Origin: Halichondria panicea
Taxonomy: Eukaryota; Porifera; Demospongiae; Suberitida; Halichondriidae
DNA: 64,000 nucleotides
Direction: 5' to 3'
Assembly: GCF_963675165.1 (NCBI RefSeq)
Contig: NC_087393.1
Span: 4,513,202 to 4,577,201 of the forward strand
Below, one piece after another: positions 36,678-49,608 of this stretch (its first letter is position 1; every line of letters begins with the position of its first letter). Both the position numbers and the translations under genes were made by a program. Below the pieces are notes generated by a model. That model was not told the DNA's origin. It saw only the letters and a program-made list of their open reading frames with translations, and did not search any database.

Positions 36678-38246
36678 TCATGTGTATATATTGTCTACTG
36701 CTCCTCTCATTCCTTTGTTCATGTGGTCATCACTTGTTGTGGCAACTTCCTCATAGGTTGGGTTCCCATTTGTTAAGATGTCACCTGGATCAGTATCAAT
36801 GTATATATAGTCGTACATAGGTTCTGTATTTATATGTTCTTCAATTCTCTCTGTGTGATAAGAAACATGAAGTGTATAAAATACTTTTTAATAAATCTCG
36901 TCTGTGCCTATAGTAACTGTCACTCGTGCAGCTACTGGCACACACTCATGATAAGTCTTCAGTATAATAATAAAATTATTATCTGTAGGATAACATCGTA
37001 GTATACAAATACGGATACATGGTCAATGCATGGTCAATTAAACAATAACCATACCAATTGGAAGCTATCTACAATACTATTAGAAGCAAGGAGACCCTGA
37101 ATCATTGTATATACATCATGCACACTTACCCATGCAGCCATGCCTTTTTATACATATCAAAGTAGAAATAGATATGATTATGGCTACTACAAGCAGCCCA
37201 CTTGAAACTACACCAGCAATAACAAACACAGTCGTATCGGCAGTAGACATGGTGTTGTTGGTGGGTAATGTGGTTTGAGTAGGTTGAATCTGTGTCGTGG
37301 ATTCTGCACACGATAACGGAAGATTTTGTGGAGTGCATATTCCGTTAGGGACATTGCCTAAAGTTGCAGCTGTAGTTTTTGTAGGAGACAGTTATACAAT
37401 GTGTCATGTTGTGCAGATTTTGTGCAGTTATATAATGTATATGAACTTGTATAGCGCTGCATATAGTATTCTATATAGGACACTTTTGCTCACCGTACTG
37501 CAGAGTAATCAGCGGGAGAGAGAATTGTGTTTGTACTTCTTCGTCACACGTATATAGCTCACAGGTCTCGCTTGGCGACCTTCTGATAAGTAGTTCTGAG
37601 CTTGAGTTGTTGCTATGCAAAGCTACACCTAATCCCGGTATTTATTATTTAGTTCTAGTGTTGGTGGACTGTGCCAGCCCAGTACATCATTTGGTTGGAA
37701 ATAAATTCTTTCGTTTTCAGAAACTTGACTAGTGAGCGTTGCGATGTGATGTTGGAATTATCAGGTGTCACTGTTTCAGTTCGAGGACGATAACTTAAGA
37801 GGTTAGATCCAACTAGATCAAATTTTCCTCAAAATCTTGACTTGGCCTCCAAACTTGGAGATATAATAGGTGGGTAAGCCTTAGACCAGCATCGACTTCG
37901 ACAGTGACTAGAGCTCTCCATTCTGTGATTTGTCCATGGCACTCAAACTTGATCCCAGGAGTGATAACTTGTATTCCATATAGAGTCCCGATATCCGGAG
38001 CTATCTCAGTGAGATCTGCACTCGGTTGGAGAGAGTCAACGGCTGGAAACCCAGTGCCACATTGAGGAACCACTTCAGTTGTAGTTTGAGCTGCTACTGA
38101 GCAGGATATATATATAGACACTATAGTATAATGCAGCTAGCACACAAGACACTATAGTATAATGCAGTACAGGATTGTGTTTATTTCAACTTACCTGATA
38201 AGCTGAAAACAACTAGTATTAGCATAAACATGTTAATTCTTCCCAT
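36678..38246 (-). pseudogene. R11 relic: type II receptor
   Basis: This is the positional twin of R6. The signal exon 38,195-38,246 (MGRINMFMLILVVFSLS) is intact. The ectodomain exon (about 37,490-38,103) has one-base losses near 37,828 and 37,743 and a small insertion near 37,640. The membrane exon (about 37,130-37,380) and tail exon (36,678-36,870, with an extra YI in MYDYIYID) are largely preserved. The frameshifts argue for a recent pseudogene. Confidence 0.78.
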
Positions 38247-38759
38247 CTTGACAGTCCAGAGTCTTGGTCTCTTAATTACACACAATAAATTATTCTGGTG
38301 CATGTGAACTGTGTTTGTACTCTCGGTTTACTAGGCATTCCATTAACCACGCTCAATTTAATGGTGGGTGATGCGAAACTTATATACTGCATGTTCATTG
38401 ATCCAAGAACCTTATTGTATATCTGGATATTTAGGTTGCAGACAATCCTTTCATTGTAAAGCACTATACGTTGTTGCCTATTCCGTGCATATTGCTATAC
38501 TACAAACTTTTTACCCCACAAAACACATTCATAATTATATGACTTCATGCAACAACAATCACAGCATGCATGCAGTTGTTGCCAATCAATTTTATGAATA
38601 CAAGCCTTTTGCACAAACTATAAGATACACTCTCTCCATCTCAGGACGACCATACAATATCCTACTGTAGGTTTACTCTACTATAGCGTATAGATATATA
38701 CATGTGAAGTTTTGTGGAAGTCTGAGAGGGTTGGTCACCCGTTATAGGTTGTTTATACC
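38247..38759. other. Type II 5' flank next to R12
   Basis: This conserved upstream block of the type II unit, like that at 18,552-18,936, joins directly to the 3' flank of R12. No gene is seen. Confidence 0.5.
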
Positions 38760-41540
38760 TTAAGGTTTAACATATGCATAAGCATCTTCAGGCTCAGTGT
38801 TAGCAGTCACACTAGTGTATGCCTCATTCTCTGTGGTGGGTATTGAGGGATCATTGTCAGAACTCGACTGTCTTACTCCAACGTAGGCTTCGTTTCTTAT
38901 CATTGGCACTTCTGTTGTCACACCCAACCCCTTGACGACGTTATCATCATTTGCTATGACACTATATTCTGCAGTGGCAACATTACCATAGGCCAGGTTC
39001 TGAGTTGTGGAGGGATTGTACGTTTCAGCCAAAGAATTCACGACGTAATCATAGTCAGCGATCTGAGTTGCTTCTGTAAACTTTCCGTACGCCTCATTCT
39101 CATTGGTGGATGGTTCAGTGTTAGCATCCATTCTGATAGTTTGAAGAGTATCACTCTGTTCATTGATGGTCCTGTAGTCAGTCAAACTCAAATCTGCAAA
39201 GGAAACCTGTAATTACTTCTTTTTCCCACGCACAAAAAGTAAATATGTGTATAACACGACTATATGTACATGTACATGCATAAGCTCACTTTTAAACATA
39301 CCTCCTTGTCCTTTGTTTTCTCTTTTCTTTTTCATCGCACAAACTAAAAGCATCACTGCAGTTAGTATGACCAACAGCACGAGTACTGCAACAGACACTG
39401 CGATTCCAGCAAACAGTCCCACGTTCACTTCTTGAGGTTGTGTTGTAGCAGCTGCTGGTGTGACTTGAGGAGAGTTCATGGGAGAACTACTTGGTTGTGG
39501 TAGACCAGTGGTGGTTATAGGTGCTGACACAGAGCTAGACTCGGCTTCACGTCCAAAGTTACTACTTGAGGGTAATATTGTTTGAGTAGGGAAAGAGAGT
39601 GCAGAAATGGGGAGAGTGGAGACAAGGGGTGTGGAGATGGGGAGCATACTTGACGGGAGAAGCGTAAAGGAACTTGTCTGAGCATTCACTACACAAAAAA
39701 ACACAGCCATAATTGTAGTTTTGCATATGACTATAATTTTATAGGACATTAATTTTAACCACTCCTTCATTCACTGTGGAACTATAGAGGAGGAAACAAC
39801 AACACACTGCCCTGAACGTTATACTCAATGGTACATAAGCTTTTTAACAAAGAATCGAAAATTTAAATTTGACAAAGTTATGACAACTTTATGAAGATCA
39901 AACCCAACACACATGGATTTTAGTTCCACTAACCATTATTTAGCTGAGTAGAAGAGACCTGCAGTGCGAGGGTTGGGGATGGACTGCTTGGAGTGCTTAC
40001 TGTTAAAGAGAGGGCATAAAATAATGTAATCTTGTATGAACGAATGACATAAGCAGATGATGTCACTCACTAACTGTCAGGATGATAAGTGGAGCAAGGT
40101 TAGTCATGGAACCGAAATCATCAGCCGAATATATACAAGGTGGGTCGAGTGCAAGACATGGAGTGGAATCGAACCAAACAGTTTCTCCATTATAAGAATT
40201 GTCTCCAGCAAACTGGATACCATCATCATCAGTTCTACTACTCTCCAGATAGAACCCGACCACATCTCCTGGTTGGACCTCAATCCTCTCACTGTCTAGT
40301 GGTACCCCAGTCACTATTCCTCTGTCAGCAGTGTTAGGATCAGCTAGTGGAATGGGGAAGAATTCATTTAAACCAACAATAGTGTATTGGCCATCAGGAG
40401 GAGAGTTTGGTCTCCACACTTGGAATGTAGCGGAATATGACTGATTAGCATATTGTATATTGCCACTACCCTCCACAAATGCTCTCCACTCAGTGATTTG
40501 TCCGTAACAATTGAACTTGTAGCTAGGTATAATGACCTGTACTGGTGCCACTTCAAACCGTGGCTCTCCCCCACCACTAGGTCTGACAAAGTTTGGTAAA
40601 GATCTGGAGCCATCCGTTGCCATCAGACAGTCTGCAAAACAGGCCACTGGTTAACATAGACACACTATTGTAATGAGAAGGCACTTCTATAGTAATCAAT
40701 ATTGAAGCACTAATACACACATGCACTGTCTAGCTATGGTTGAAGATGACCCCAGGCTAAAATCGAAGATAAACTCACCATCTACAACAGCTGGAGTACC
40801 AGGTCCAGGTCCAGGTCCAGTGGTGATGGGGGTGGGAGTGGGGCAGAATATGGTCGAGGTGAAGGTAGAGGGGCAGTTATAATTAACAGCGGTTGCTATA
40901 ATGAGGAATGTATCTATAAAAGCAGTAACATTTGATTACACATATAGTATTTCTATGTTTGTGCAAGGTTATAATTATGTATAAATTTATTATACTTGTA
41001 CAGGAAACACACTATATGGCTGTTACAAAGTGCATGCACATATAGATTGATACTCACTAAGTGATATCGAGATGATTGGTCCAAGGCTTGTAGAAAAGCT
41101 GAGGTCGCCTGCATTGCCCACTTCCAGTAAGCACTTATTTTGTAGGTCAGAGTTACCAGTCGCATACCATAGCTCTTCAGAAGTGAAGCCACTATCAAAC
41201 TGCACACCTCCGTTTTGGTTTCTGTTGTCTTCGAGATAATATCCAACCACATCTCCTGGTTGGAAGTCAATCTGCTCACTGGGAAGTGGTGTTGCAGCAA
41301 TGTAGCTGTCAGTTAGAGTAGCAGGGAAAAAGGAATTCTCTCCAATTTTTATGTAAATTGCACTACTCTCACTCGTTGGTCTCCATATCTGGAACTTTAT
41401 GGAGTATGCAGTAGTATGACCACCACCACCAGGCTCCACATACGCAGCCCAACCACCAACTTTCCCACAGCAGTGAAACTCATAGCTTTTAATGATGACT
41501 TGTATCGGATTCACACCAACTATAGAGCCCCAATTACCTG
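38760..41540 (-). CDS. R12: two-ectodomain receptor, long tail, 5' truncated
   Basis: Six exons remain (41058-about 41540, 40779-40895, 40071-40631, 39934-39999, 39302-39688, 38760-39193), all phase 1 and open. The order is a type I ectodomain (FHCCGKVGGW to GPIIS), a Pro/Gly linker, a type III ectodomain (FNCYGQITEWRAFVE, FQVWRPNSPPDG, PGDVVGFYLE, APLIIL), a short linker, a Ser/Thr stalk with helix (GLFAGIAVSVAVLVLLVILT) and KKKREN, and a 144-residue tail. Tail tyrosines include DYDYV, NLAYGNV, AEYSVI, NEAYVGV and NEAYTSV. The first exon breaks off near 41,540 and no signal exon is found up to 43,500, so a secreted start is missing here. Expression would need another promoter and start. Confidence 0.75.
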
Positions 41541-42223
41541 GGACAAACAGTATTATGGCAACTTGATGGCTGAACCTTACACAAGATTGTAATTATGTTG
41601 GAGAGTAAGACCCTGAGATACAGCTGCAATGGCTGAACCTAGCCATCTAACAGTACTGCATGGTAGCCTTGTACTTGTCCGGTTTTCGATTTTTACTTCA
41701 CTTGCTTTATGTTCACTCTCATGTTTATTTATTGATATTCAATTTAAAACACAGAATGATAATTAAACTGATGAGAGTGAAGTGAACATGAAAGCATAAA
41801 AACACTGTAATGATGAGATTGAGTGAATGAAGTGAACATGAAGCACCCCCTTGTCTCAAGCTACCTTACCTAGTTGCTCCTTGAATGTCATAGCTAGACT
41901 AGATGGATAGGCTTCCCCACAGCACCCCTTTACAAATACATCTTCTGCTATCAACTTTCACTACTGCAAAAAAATACAGAATGGTAATGGTCGTTCCGTT
42001 TTCCGTTTCCGCTTTCCGCCTTCCGTTTCCGTTTTCCGTTTCCTTCTTTTCCATGCACCCGTTCTATCTAGCTATAATTTATGGTATCATTTCTTTGGTA
42101 GTGGGGTGTGTCCTGCTGACCAAATTCTTGATAGATGTTATCGTGAACTTTTGATGTTATTCATGACTGTAGTATACACTCGTGAATTTACGTCAGTCAT
42201 AATAGCTCGATTGTGCGATAATT
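41541..42223. other. Intergenic with breakpoint of R12 unit
   Basis: Sequence at 41,541 (GGGACAAACAGTATTAT) recurs at about 42,832, suggesting a rearrangement that removed the R12 signal exon. About 41,700-41,840 contains local repeats with GAAGTGAACATGAA. A TTTCCG-rich simple repeat is at about 41,993-42,050. No gene is seen. Confidence 0.5.
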
Positions 42224-42816
42224 ATGCCTCGGTGCGCATGCGCAAGCGAGGTATACGGTAGTGTGTTTGTGTGTCTGTGTGTCTGTGTATCTGTGTGTCT
42301 GTGTGTGTGTGTGTGTAGACCGCTACAGCTGCTCAAGGATGAATCAAGTGCAAGTAAGAGTTTCTATAGGCTTCTAGTCATGTTTACTTGGATTTTAATT
42401 CGTGGATTTGCAAAATAATGCTTCGTTCTCGAGTTATGCCTAGTTTTGCTTACTTGGAATGCTATTGCAGCCTTTTCAGAAGAGTCCGTAGCAAAACTTG
42501 TTCACCGAGTGTTACTACTCTACTTAGTAGTTAGCTCTGCACTAGAACGCTAGCTATTGGTAGCTGCAAGAGTGAGCAGAGAGCTGCAAGGCTCTGCTGA
42601 CTTGCAGCCATTCATTTTAGACTTGAACTTTTGGCATCGATCGTTTTTAACAACAATCATGGTCGATCATTACCCACTATTCGGTTGATTGCATGCAGCA
42701 AAATTCATCATAATCAATGTGTGTATAATAAAAGCTAGCTATTAGTAGTTTTATGATATGTAGCTTTGGCACCTCCACCGAGGCATCAGCACCTGCGGTG
42801 CTTTCATTATTTGAAT
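42224..42816. mobile_element. 593-base TGCCTCGGTG element, defined by empty site
   Basis: The element starts ATGCCTCGGTGCGCATGCGC and near its other end has CACCGAGGCA, an inverted pair. The flanks GCGATAATT and GCTTTACCTCTGG are contiguous at 20,584-20,605, so this is an insertion. Related copies are at 56,118-56,690 and 57,549-58,019, with a broken one at about 46,600-47,342. A TG-rich tract follows the left end. There is no coding capacity. Confidence 0.75.
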
Positions 42817-43507
42817 GCTTTACCTCTGGGGACAAACAGTATTATAAGTGTAACTTGAGTTACATTTACTTATGACTGCCTGGCCGCCTGATCTGATCTT
42901 GAACTGGGGTAGTGGGGGGCGTGACTAAACATCGAGGCAAACGTCCTAGCAATCGTGTGAGCCCAGTGAAATATCTCTGCCATGTCCGTGCAGATACTAC
43001 AGGCTCTTGAAATCTCAAAAAGAGTATTTGCCTGATTGATTCAGAACACTGTTGTACATCTCAGCTGCACAGCAAAACTGTTGAACATGTCAATAAGCAC
43101 AAATTCACTTTTGTGAAATGAATATGCATTTGTACACCTATATAATTATTATACGTACGTATAAAATGGTAAGCCATGGAGAATTTGTTAATCTGTGTAT
43201 ACCGTATAGCGGGTATATTTCGAGGGTATATATGTTCGTGGTTTTCGCAGATTAAGCACGCACCGCAAACATTTATAACCGCAAATTTAATATTGCATGC
43301 ATGCATGCTGCAAAAAAGGCTGCTATTCCACTAAAATTAAATCCGCAAAAACCTTTCTAGAGGCATTTCCGCGAAAATGTATACCCAATATACCTGCTAT
43401 ACGGTATATACATTACGATGTCAATGCATTGAGGAATATATACATACTTTACAATAAACACAGGATGCTAGGCCTTAGTAAACTATAATCTTCATACAGA
43501 CTCAGTT
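42817..43507. other. Intergenic with RPF1 exon-3 fragment and a MITE
   Basis: About 42,878-43,000 is an RPF1 exon 3 fragment (GACTGCCTGG...ACATCGAGGCAAACGTCCTA). At 43,203-43,407 is an ATAGCGGGTA-family MITE with ends GTATAGCGGGTATATTTCGA and TATACCTGCTATACGG. Both lie downstream of R13. Confidence 0.65.
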
Positions 43508-45060
43508 TTAGCAGTCATATATGTTATAGCTGAATGTATTTGTGTGGAAGTGCCGTATGCTTTGTTTGCAGCCACTCGAATGTTTGCTGCATCCTCTCAT
43601 TCCTTTGTTCATGTGGTCATCACTTGTTGTGGCAACTTCCCCATAGGCTGGGTTCCCATTTGTTAAGATGTCACCTGGATCAGTATCAATGTAGTCGTAC
43701 ATAAGTTCTGTATTATGTTCTTCAATTCTCACTGTGTGATAGGAAACATGAAGTGTGTATATATACATGTAGCTGCATGTATGTATACAAGTTTCTAGTC
43801 AATTAAACAATAACCACCATACCAATAGTAGGAAGCTATATAATTTACATACTGTATTATACTATTGCAATTAGTGCATGCACATAATTATGGGAAGGAA
43901 GATTGAATCACAATAATTGTGGTATGCAACTCATGTATATTATACGTCATGCGATTGCCCACTTACCCACACTTTTATCCGTGATGGAACAACGCCGAGT
44001 TCAGTGTGGCACTTTTTGATGCATATCAAGGTAGAAATAGATATAACTATGGCTACTACAAGCAGCCCACTTGAAACTACACTAGCAGTAACAAACACAG
44101 TCGTATCGGCAGTAGACATGGTGTTGTTGGTGGGTAATGTGGTTTAATCTGGATTCTGCACACGATAACGGAAGATTTTGTAGAGTGCATGTTCTGTTAG
44201 AAACAGTGCCTAAGGTTGCAGCTGTAATTTCTGTATAGGATATAGGAATCAGTTACTATTATCATATGTGTTACCTTGGTGCAGAGTGAGTCTCTGCAGT
44301 CTATATTGAATTTATCGTACTGAATGACACGTGTAAACTACGTAGGATATATTTCATACTGTATACAACTCACCGTACTGCAAAATAATCAGCGGGAGAG
44401 AGGATTGTGTTTGAACTTCTTTGTCACATGTATACAGCTCACAGGGATCACTTGACGACCTTTTGATAATTAATAGTTCTGATGTTGAGTTATTGTATGT
44501 TATGCAACGCTACACCAAACCCTGGCTCAAGTCCTTGTGATGTTGAACTGTACCAGCCCAGTAGGTTGGAAATAAATTCGTTCATGCTACAGAAACTTGA
44601 TTAGTGAGCACTGCGAATGTGATATTGGAATTATCAGGTGTCACTGTTTCAGTTCGAGGGCAATAAGTTAACAGGTTAGACCCAACTAGATCTGAATTTT
44701 CCTTGACTTGACCTCCAAACTTAGATATGCAAGTTTTGCGTAAGTTTTAGACCAGCGTTGTAACCTTGGATAGTGACTGCAGCACTCCATTCAGTGATTT
44801 GTCCATAGCACTCAAACTTCAGCCCTGGTGTGAGAACTTGTATTCCATCTGGAGTTCTGAAATCCGGAGCTATCTAAGTGAGATCTGCACTTGGTTGGAG
44901 AGAGCCAACAGCTGGAAACCCAGTGGAACATTGAGGAACCACTTTAGCTGTAGTTTGAGCTGCTACTGGAGCAGCACATGACACTAAGCACAATACATTA
45001 CATTTATTTATTTCGATAAGCTGAAAATAAATTGAAGTTGCATAATCATGTTCATCTTGA
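43508..45060 (-). pseudogene. R13 relic: type II receptor
   Basis: The ectodomain exon (about 44,380-44,970) has an in-frame stop where others read LTEIAP (TAG for GAG near 44,876), an extra base near the acceptor, and several deletions. The membrane exon (about 43,960-44,240) keeps TTVFV and LICIK but has a rearranged end. The tail exon to 43,508 has MYDYIDTD and NPAYGEV, then shifts frame. The signal exon near 45,000-45,060 is mostly lost. About 45,216-45,272 is a separate decayed type I signal exon. Confidence 0.82.
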
Positions 45061-45304
45061 CACTCCTGTAGCTATAGCCTATTGGTACATGTGAACACTG
45101 CATGTGTTAGTTTACTATCAGGAGCATGCACATACTATATATACAGGCATTCTACCTTGGGATACCATTCAAACAAAGTTTACAGTAACAATCAGCTGTT
45201 GTTGAGAAAACTCATACTGTAATGTGATTAGCAATTAGTTACCAGTGCTAAAGAAATAGTGATTTAGCGTCATTTCTATTGTAGCTAGATCTAGCTATAA
45301 TTAT

Positions 45305-45860
45305 ATCCGACTAGAAAAACATTTGCAATGTGAAAAATTGCTAGGATTGGCCAGGGGAACCACAAAAAAGCGTGGGAACAAGAAATCAGACGAGAGCATA
45401 ACTCCAATCCGTTACAACGTCAATCACATGTATACTGGTAGTTTTCCCATGTTTTCCCAGCCAATATGCCACGCAATTTTTACTGGTGGAGTGATGACCA
45501 ATCCCTATATATATTTATTATACATCCATTTTAGAATGTGGGGCACATAATCATGATGATTTGTGATGAATTGATGTTCCTAATACATGCAGTGTTGAGC
45601 ACAGGTACACACAGTCCATCCATGCGTAGTAACATGCACGGACCGTACTGGTGACTGCATGGAATGATGTGGTGGATGGAAGCTGATAGGTGGATCTGGA
45701 ACACAGTCTATTATTTAATATACTATGTATTGTACATGTTCATGACGTTGTAACGGATTGGAGTTATGCTCTCGTCTGATTTCTTGTTCCCACGCTTTTT
45801 TGTGGTTCCCCTGGCCAATCCTAGCAATTTTTCACATTGCAAATGTTTTTCTAGTCGGAT
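45305..45860. mobile_element. 556-base element with about 115-base inverted ends
   Basis: The left arm begins ATCCGACTAGAAAAACATTT and the right arm is its reverse complement ending CTAGTCGGAT. The arms agree for about 115 bases. The middle is unique and non-coding. No obvious target duplication was found. It is an isolated copy in this window. Confidence 0.8.
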
Positions 45861-47713
45861 TCCCTTTCTTTTTCAGTACAGTTTACGTATCATGACATGC
45901 ATAAGTGGAACGTCAAGAGGCAGTACAAGAAGAGAAGACAGGACTAATCAGATATCTTCTAGAATATCTCTGGACTAATAATTATAGTATAATGAGTAAT
46001 AATTTATTACTTGATAATTATGTTGAATTTGCGAATCAGTATTAAATGACAGCCATTTTAAGAGCATGATATCTAGCCAGTGCATATAGCATGCCTGTCA
46101 GAGAAAGGGAGCTAGAGCTGAACAGTGTGAAGAAAAGGAACACCTCAGGCTCTGGAAAAGCACTGCTGCACTGATTTTAGGCGCACGGTTTATTAGCCAC
46201 GCCTATCTATTATTATTGGCCACAACGCAATTGCTGAGTCATTAAAGATGGTGGAATTGTCTAGGTAAGAGAAATAGAGACTGAGAGGTCATCTGCCTTG
46301 TGGAAGCAATCGCAAATCTGAAGAAGCGCTTTGTAATCCAGGTTGTAGTCGTTTGGAAACCCTGTGCAGAATGTCCTGGAGATGGCTGTACTTGGAGTAA
46401 ATGCTGGGCAAGAAACTTACTTACTTACTTACTTACTCACTTACTTCATAGATAAAAGAGAGAGAGGGATTGGAAACGGATCACGTGATGCTACACAATT
46501 TGCTTATGTGACGTAACACCCCCAAATAACAACCGCGTTTTGCCCTCGAAATAGCTTTGTGCTATGTGAAAAATCGTTTAACCAAAGCTAGGAAGTCTCA
46601 TCATGTTTACTTGGATTTTAATTCGTGGATTTGCAAAATAATGCTTCGTTCTCGAGTTATGCCTAGTTTTGCTTACTTGGAATGCTATTGCAGCCTTTTC
46701 AGAAGAGTCCGTAGCAAAACTTGTTCACCGAGTGTTACTACTCTACTTAGTAGTTAGCTCTGCACTATAACGCTAGCTATTGGTAGCTGCAAGAGTGAGC
46801 AGAGAGCTGCAAGGCTCTGCTGACTTGCAGCCATTAATTTTAGACTTGAACTTTTGGCATCGATCGTTTTTAACAACAATGGTCGATCATATACCCACTA
46901 TTCGGTTGATTGCATGCAGCAAAATTCATCATAATCAATGTGTGTATAATAAAAGCTAGCTATTAGTAGTTTTATGATATGTAGCTTTGGCACCTCCACT
47001 GAGGCATCAGCACCTGCGGTGCTTTCATTAGAGTTGTGCCAAGAAACATTGTTTAGTGTTGGTAGTTTCAGTGCTTGGTAAGCGTGCAAAGACGGAGATA
47101 AATGTCTCACTGACGATTATCGATACATTCGGCAGCTCATTTCTCATGACCACCATTCCGTCCGTAAGCAAGTTATTCTTTCCAAATTTTGGGGAGCTGT
47201 TACTTTCTTACCCATCTGTAGATCCATGTAGTTAGTTTTGTGCAAAATTGTCTTGTGCTTCGTGCAATAGCCGCCGATTATAGGTGTCTGGCGAAGATAG
47301 GTTACTTACTCTACCTCGCTTGCGCATGCGCACCGAGGCATAACAACAAAACTGTCCTCACAAACTATCACAACACAATGCACCTACATATATGCATACA
47401 CATGCACAATGCAAAATCAACTTCTCAGAATCAACGACTCATGTTGTCTACACAGTCACTGAATACAAGTTAATTGATTCATTCTGTTAGCTGCTGACTG
47501 GCTTGGGCCATGCAATTGCATGCTACACTTTACGTGCGTTTTCTTAGTAACCCTATAACCCTATAACGAACACAACATTAGTGATTTAATAAACAATTTA
47601 GTAATAATTAAGCCGTATTGAACTACGTGCACAATTTAGTGTGAGTTCCATGTACTGGCAATTCTTTTTTTATATTCAAACACAACACGCACCTTGTAAA
47701 AAAATAATAACGG
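45861..47713. other. Intergenic with broken element copies
   Basis: About 46,418-46,446 is an ACTT simple repeat. About 46,590-47,035 is a left-truncated copy of the TGCCTCGGTG element, and 47,306-47,342 is its left end in inverted orientation. About 47,343-47,440 matches RPF1 intron 3 (AACAACAAAACTGTCCTCAC). There are no convincing exons. Confidence 0.55.
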
Positions 47714-49608
47714 TTAAACATAGTCATAAGTTTCTTCAAGCTCAGTCACGTTAGAAGTCACACTAGTGTATGCCTCATTCTCTGTGGTGGGTATTGAGGG
47801 GTCATTGTCAGAACTCGACTGTCTTACTCCAACGTAGGCTTCATTTCTTATCATTGCCATTTCCAACCCCTTGACAATGTTATCATCAGTTGCTATGACA
47901 CTATATTCTGCGGTTGCAAAATCACCATAGGCCTGGTTCTGAGTTGTGGAGGGCTCGTTAACTAGTGGATTTATAGCATAATCATAGTGAGCAATCTGAG
48001 TTTCTTCTGTTAACTTTCCGTACACCTCATTCTCATTGGTGTATGGTTTAGTGTTAGGATCCATCCTGATGATTTGATAAGTATCATTCCGTTCATTGAT
48101 GGTCCTGTAGTCAGTCAAACTCAAATCTGCAATGTGTATGGAGTCAGTTATTTTTAACCTGGCTCACAAAAAGTATTTCTGTACACTATTAAATAAGTAT
48201 TCATGTAGCGTACAAGTCATATACCTCCTTGTGAGTTTTTTTTCTTATTACTTTTCACCACACAAACCAAAAGTATCACTGCAGTCAGTATGACCAACAG
48301 CACTAGTACTGCAACAGACACTGCGATTCCAGCAAACAGTCCCACGTTCACTTCTTGAGGTTGTGTTGTAGTAGCTGCTGGTGTGACTTGAGGAGAGTTC
48401 ATGGGAGAACTGCTTGGTTGTGGTAGACCAGTGGTGGTTATAGGTGCTGACACAGAGCTAGACTCAGCTTGACGTCCGAAGTCACTACTATACTGTATAG
48501 AGGGCAGTATTGTCTCAGAGGATATTCCAATCTTGTCTTGAGTAGCACTTACTGCTATGGTTGTTGGTCCTGTATTATACATGTATGCAGGTGATTCACA
48601 TTCAGTGACGAAATACAGCAAACTATGTATGATTATCATCTTTTGTTGTAAGTATGTAGTTAGTGCATGTATCACTATACACACGCCATTAGCTCACTAT
48701 CAATAGTTGTTTGGGTCACAGTGGCCACAGGAGTGGGGAACATGGTCGAGGTGAATGTGGAGGGACAGTTATTCACAGAAGTTGCTATAGTGACATTGCG
48801 CATATTGAAAAACCAACATAATCTGTCAAACTTATACACATGCAGTTTCTGCATGAACAAAAAAAAACAAATACTGTTCCATAATCGCATATTGATACTC
48901 ACTAATTGATATCGAGATGATTGGTCCAAGGTTTGTAGACATGCTGAGGTCCCCTGCATTGCCCACTTCCAACAAGTTATCATTTTGTAGGTTAGAGTTA
49001 CCAGTCGCATACCATAGCTCTTCAGAAGTGAACCCATCATCAAACTGCACACCTCCGTCTTGTCTGTCGTTGTCTTGGAGATAATAGCCAACCACATCTC
49101 CTGGTTGGAAATCAATCTGCTCGCTGGGAAGTGGTGTTGCAGCAATGTAGCTGTCAGTTAGAGTAGCAGGGGAAAAGGCATTCTCTCCAATTTTCTCGTA
49201 TTGTGGACTGTTATCACCCAGTGGTCTCCATATCTGAAACTTTATTGAGTATGCAGTTGTGTGAAGTTTACCTCCAGGCTGTACGTACACAGCCCAACCA
49301 CCAACTTTCCCACAGCAGTGGAACTCGTAGCTTTTAATGATGACTTGGATTGGATTCACACCAATTAGAGAGTTAGTATTACGTGGGTCCACAAAGCTAG
49401 GCAGACTGTCGGCTCCACCAGAGTTAGGGCGAACACATTCTTGAGCTATATAGATCAATGAACAAGGTATGACATTATCTCAGTACTATACTAGATCTAG
49501 CATACACTTAATATATACATACCTCTGTATATACATGCATGTCTTTATACCTGTAATGTGACTAACAGTCAGTACCAGTGCTAAAGATTTAATAGTGATC
49601 AGTGCCAT
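47714..49608 (-). CDS. R14: type I receptor with long tail
   Basis: Five exons (49551-49608, 48903-49445, 48698-48784, 48225-48569, 47714-48126), phase 1, give exactly 481 codons plus stop. The signal peptide is residues 1-19. The type I ectodomain is about 20-200 (FHCCGKVGGW, FQIWRP, GENAFSP, PGDVVGYYLQ, EELWYATG, GPIIS). A Thr/Pro linker and a single-copy stalk block (FGRQAESSSVSAP) lead to a helix at about 306-334. The 137-residue tail carries seven tyrosine motifs: NEVYGKL, HYDYAI, NQAYGDF, AEYSVI, NEAYVGV, NEAYTSV, ETYDYV. This is the cleanest complete long-tail receptor in the window. An RPF1 last-exon scrap lies just upstream. Confidence 0.9.

Noticed and set aside
42224-42418. CVCV-rich frame near 42.3 kb.
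   Set aside because: It is a translation of the TG microsatellite at the left end of a repeat element.
46557-46757. Plus-strand frame with [20 protein letters not shown].
   Set aside because: The same text recurs in each copy of the TGCCTCGGTG element (42.3 and 56.2 kb) with shifting frames, so it is repeat sequence.
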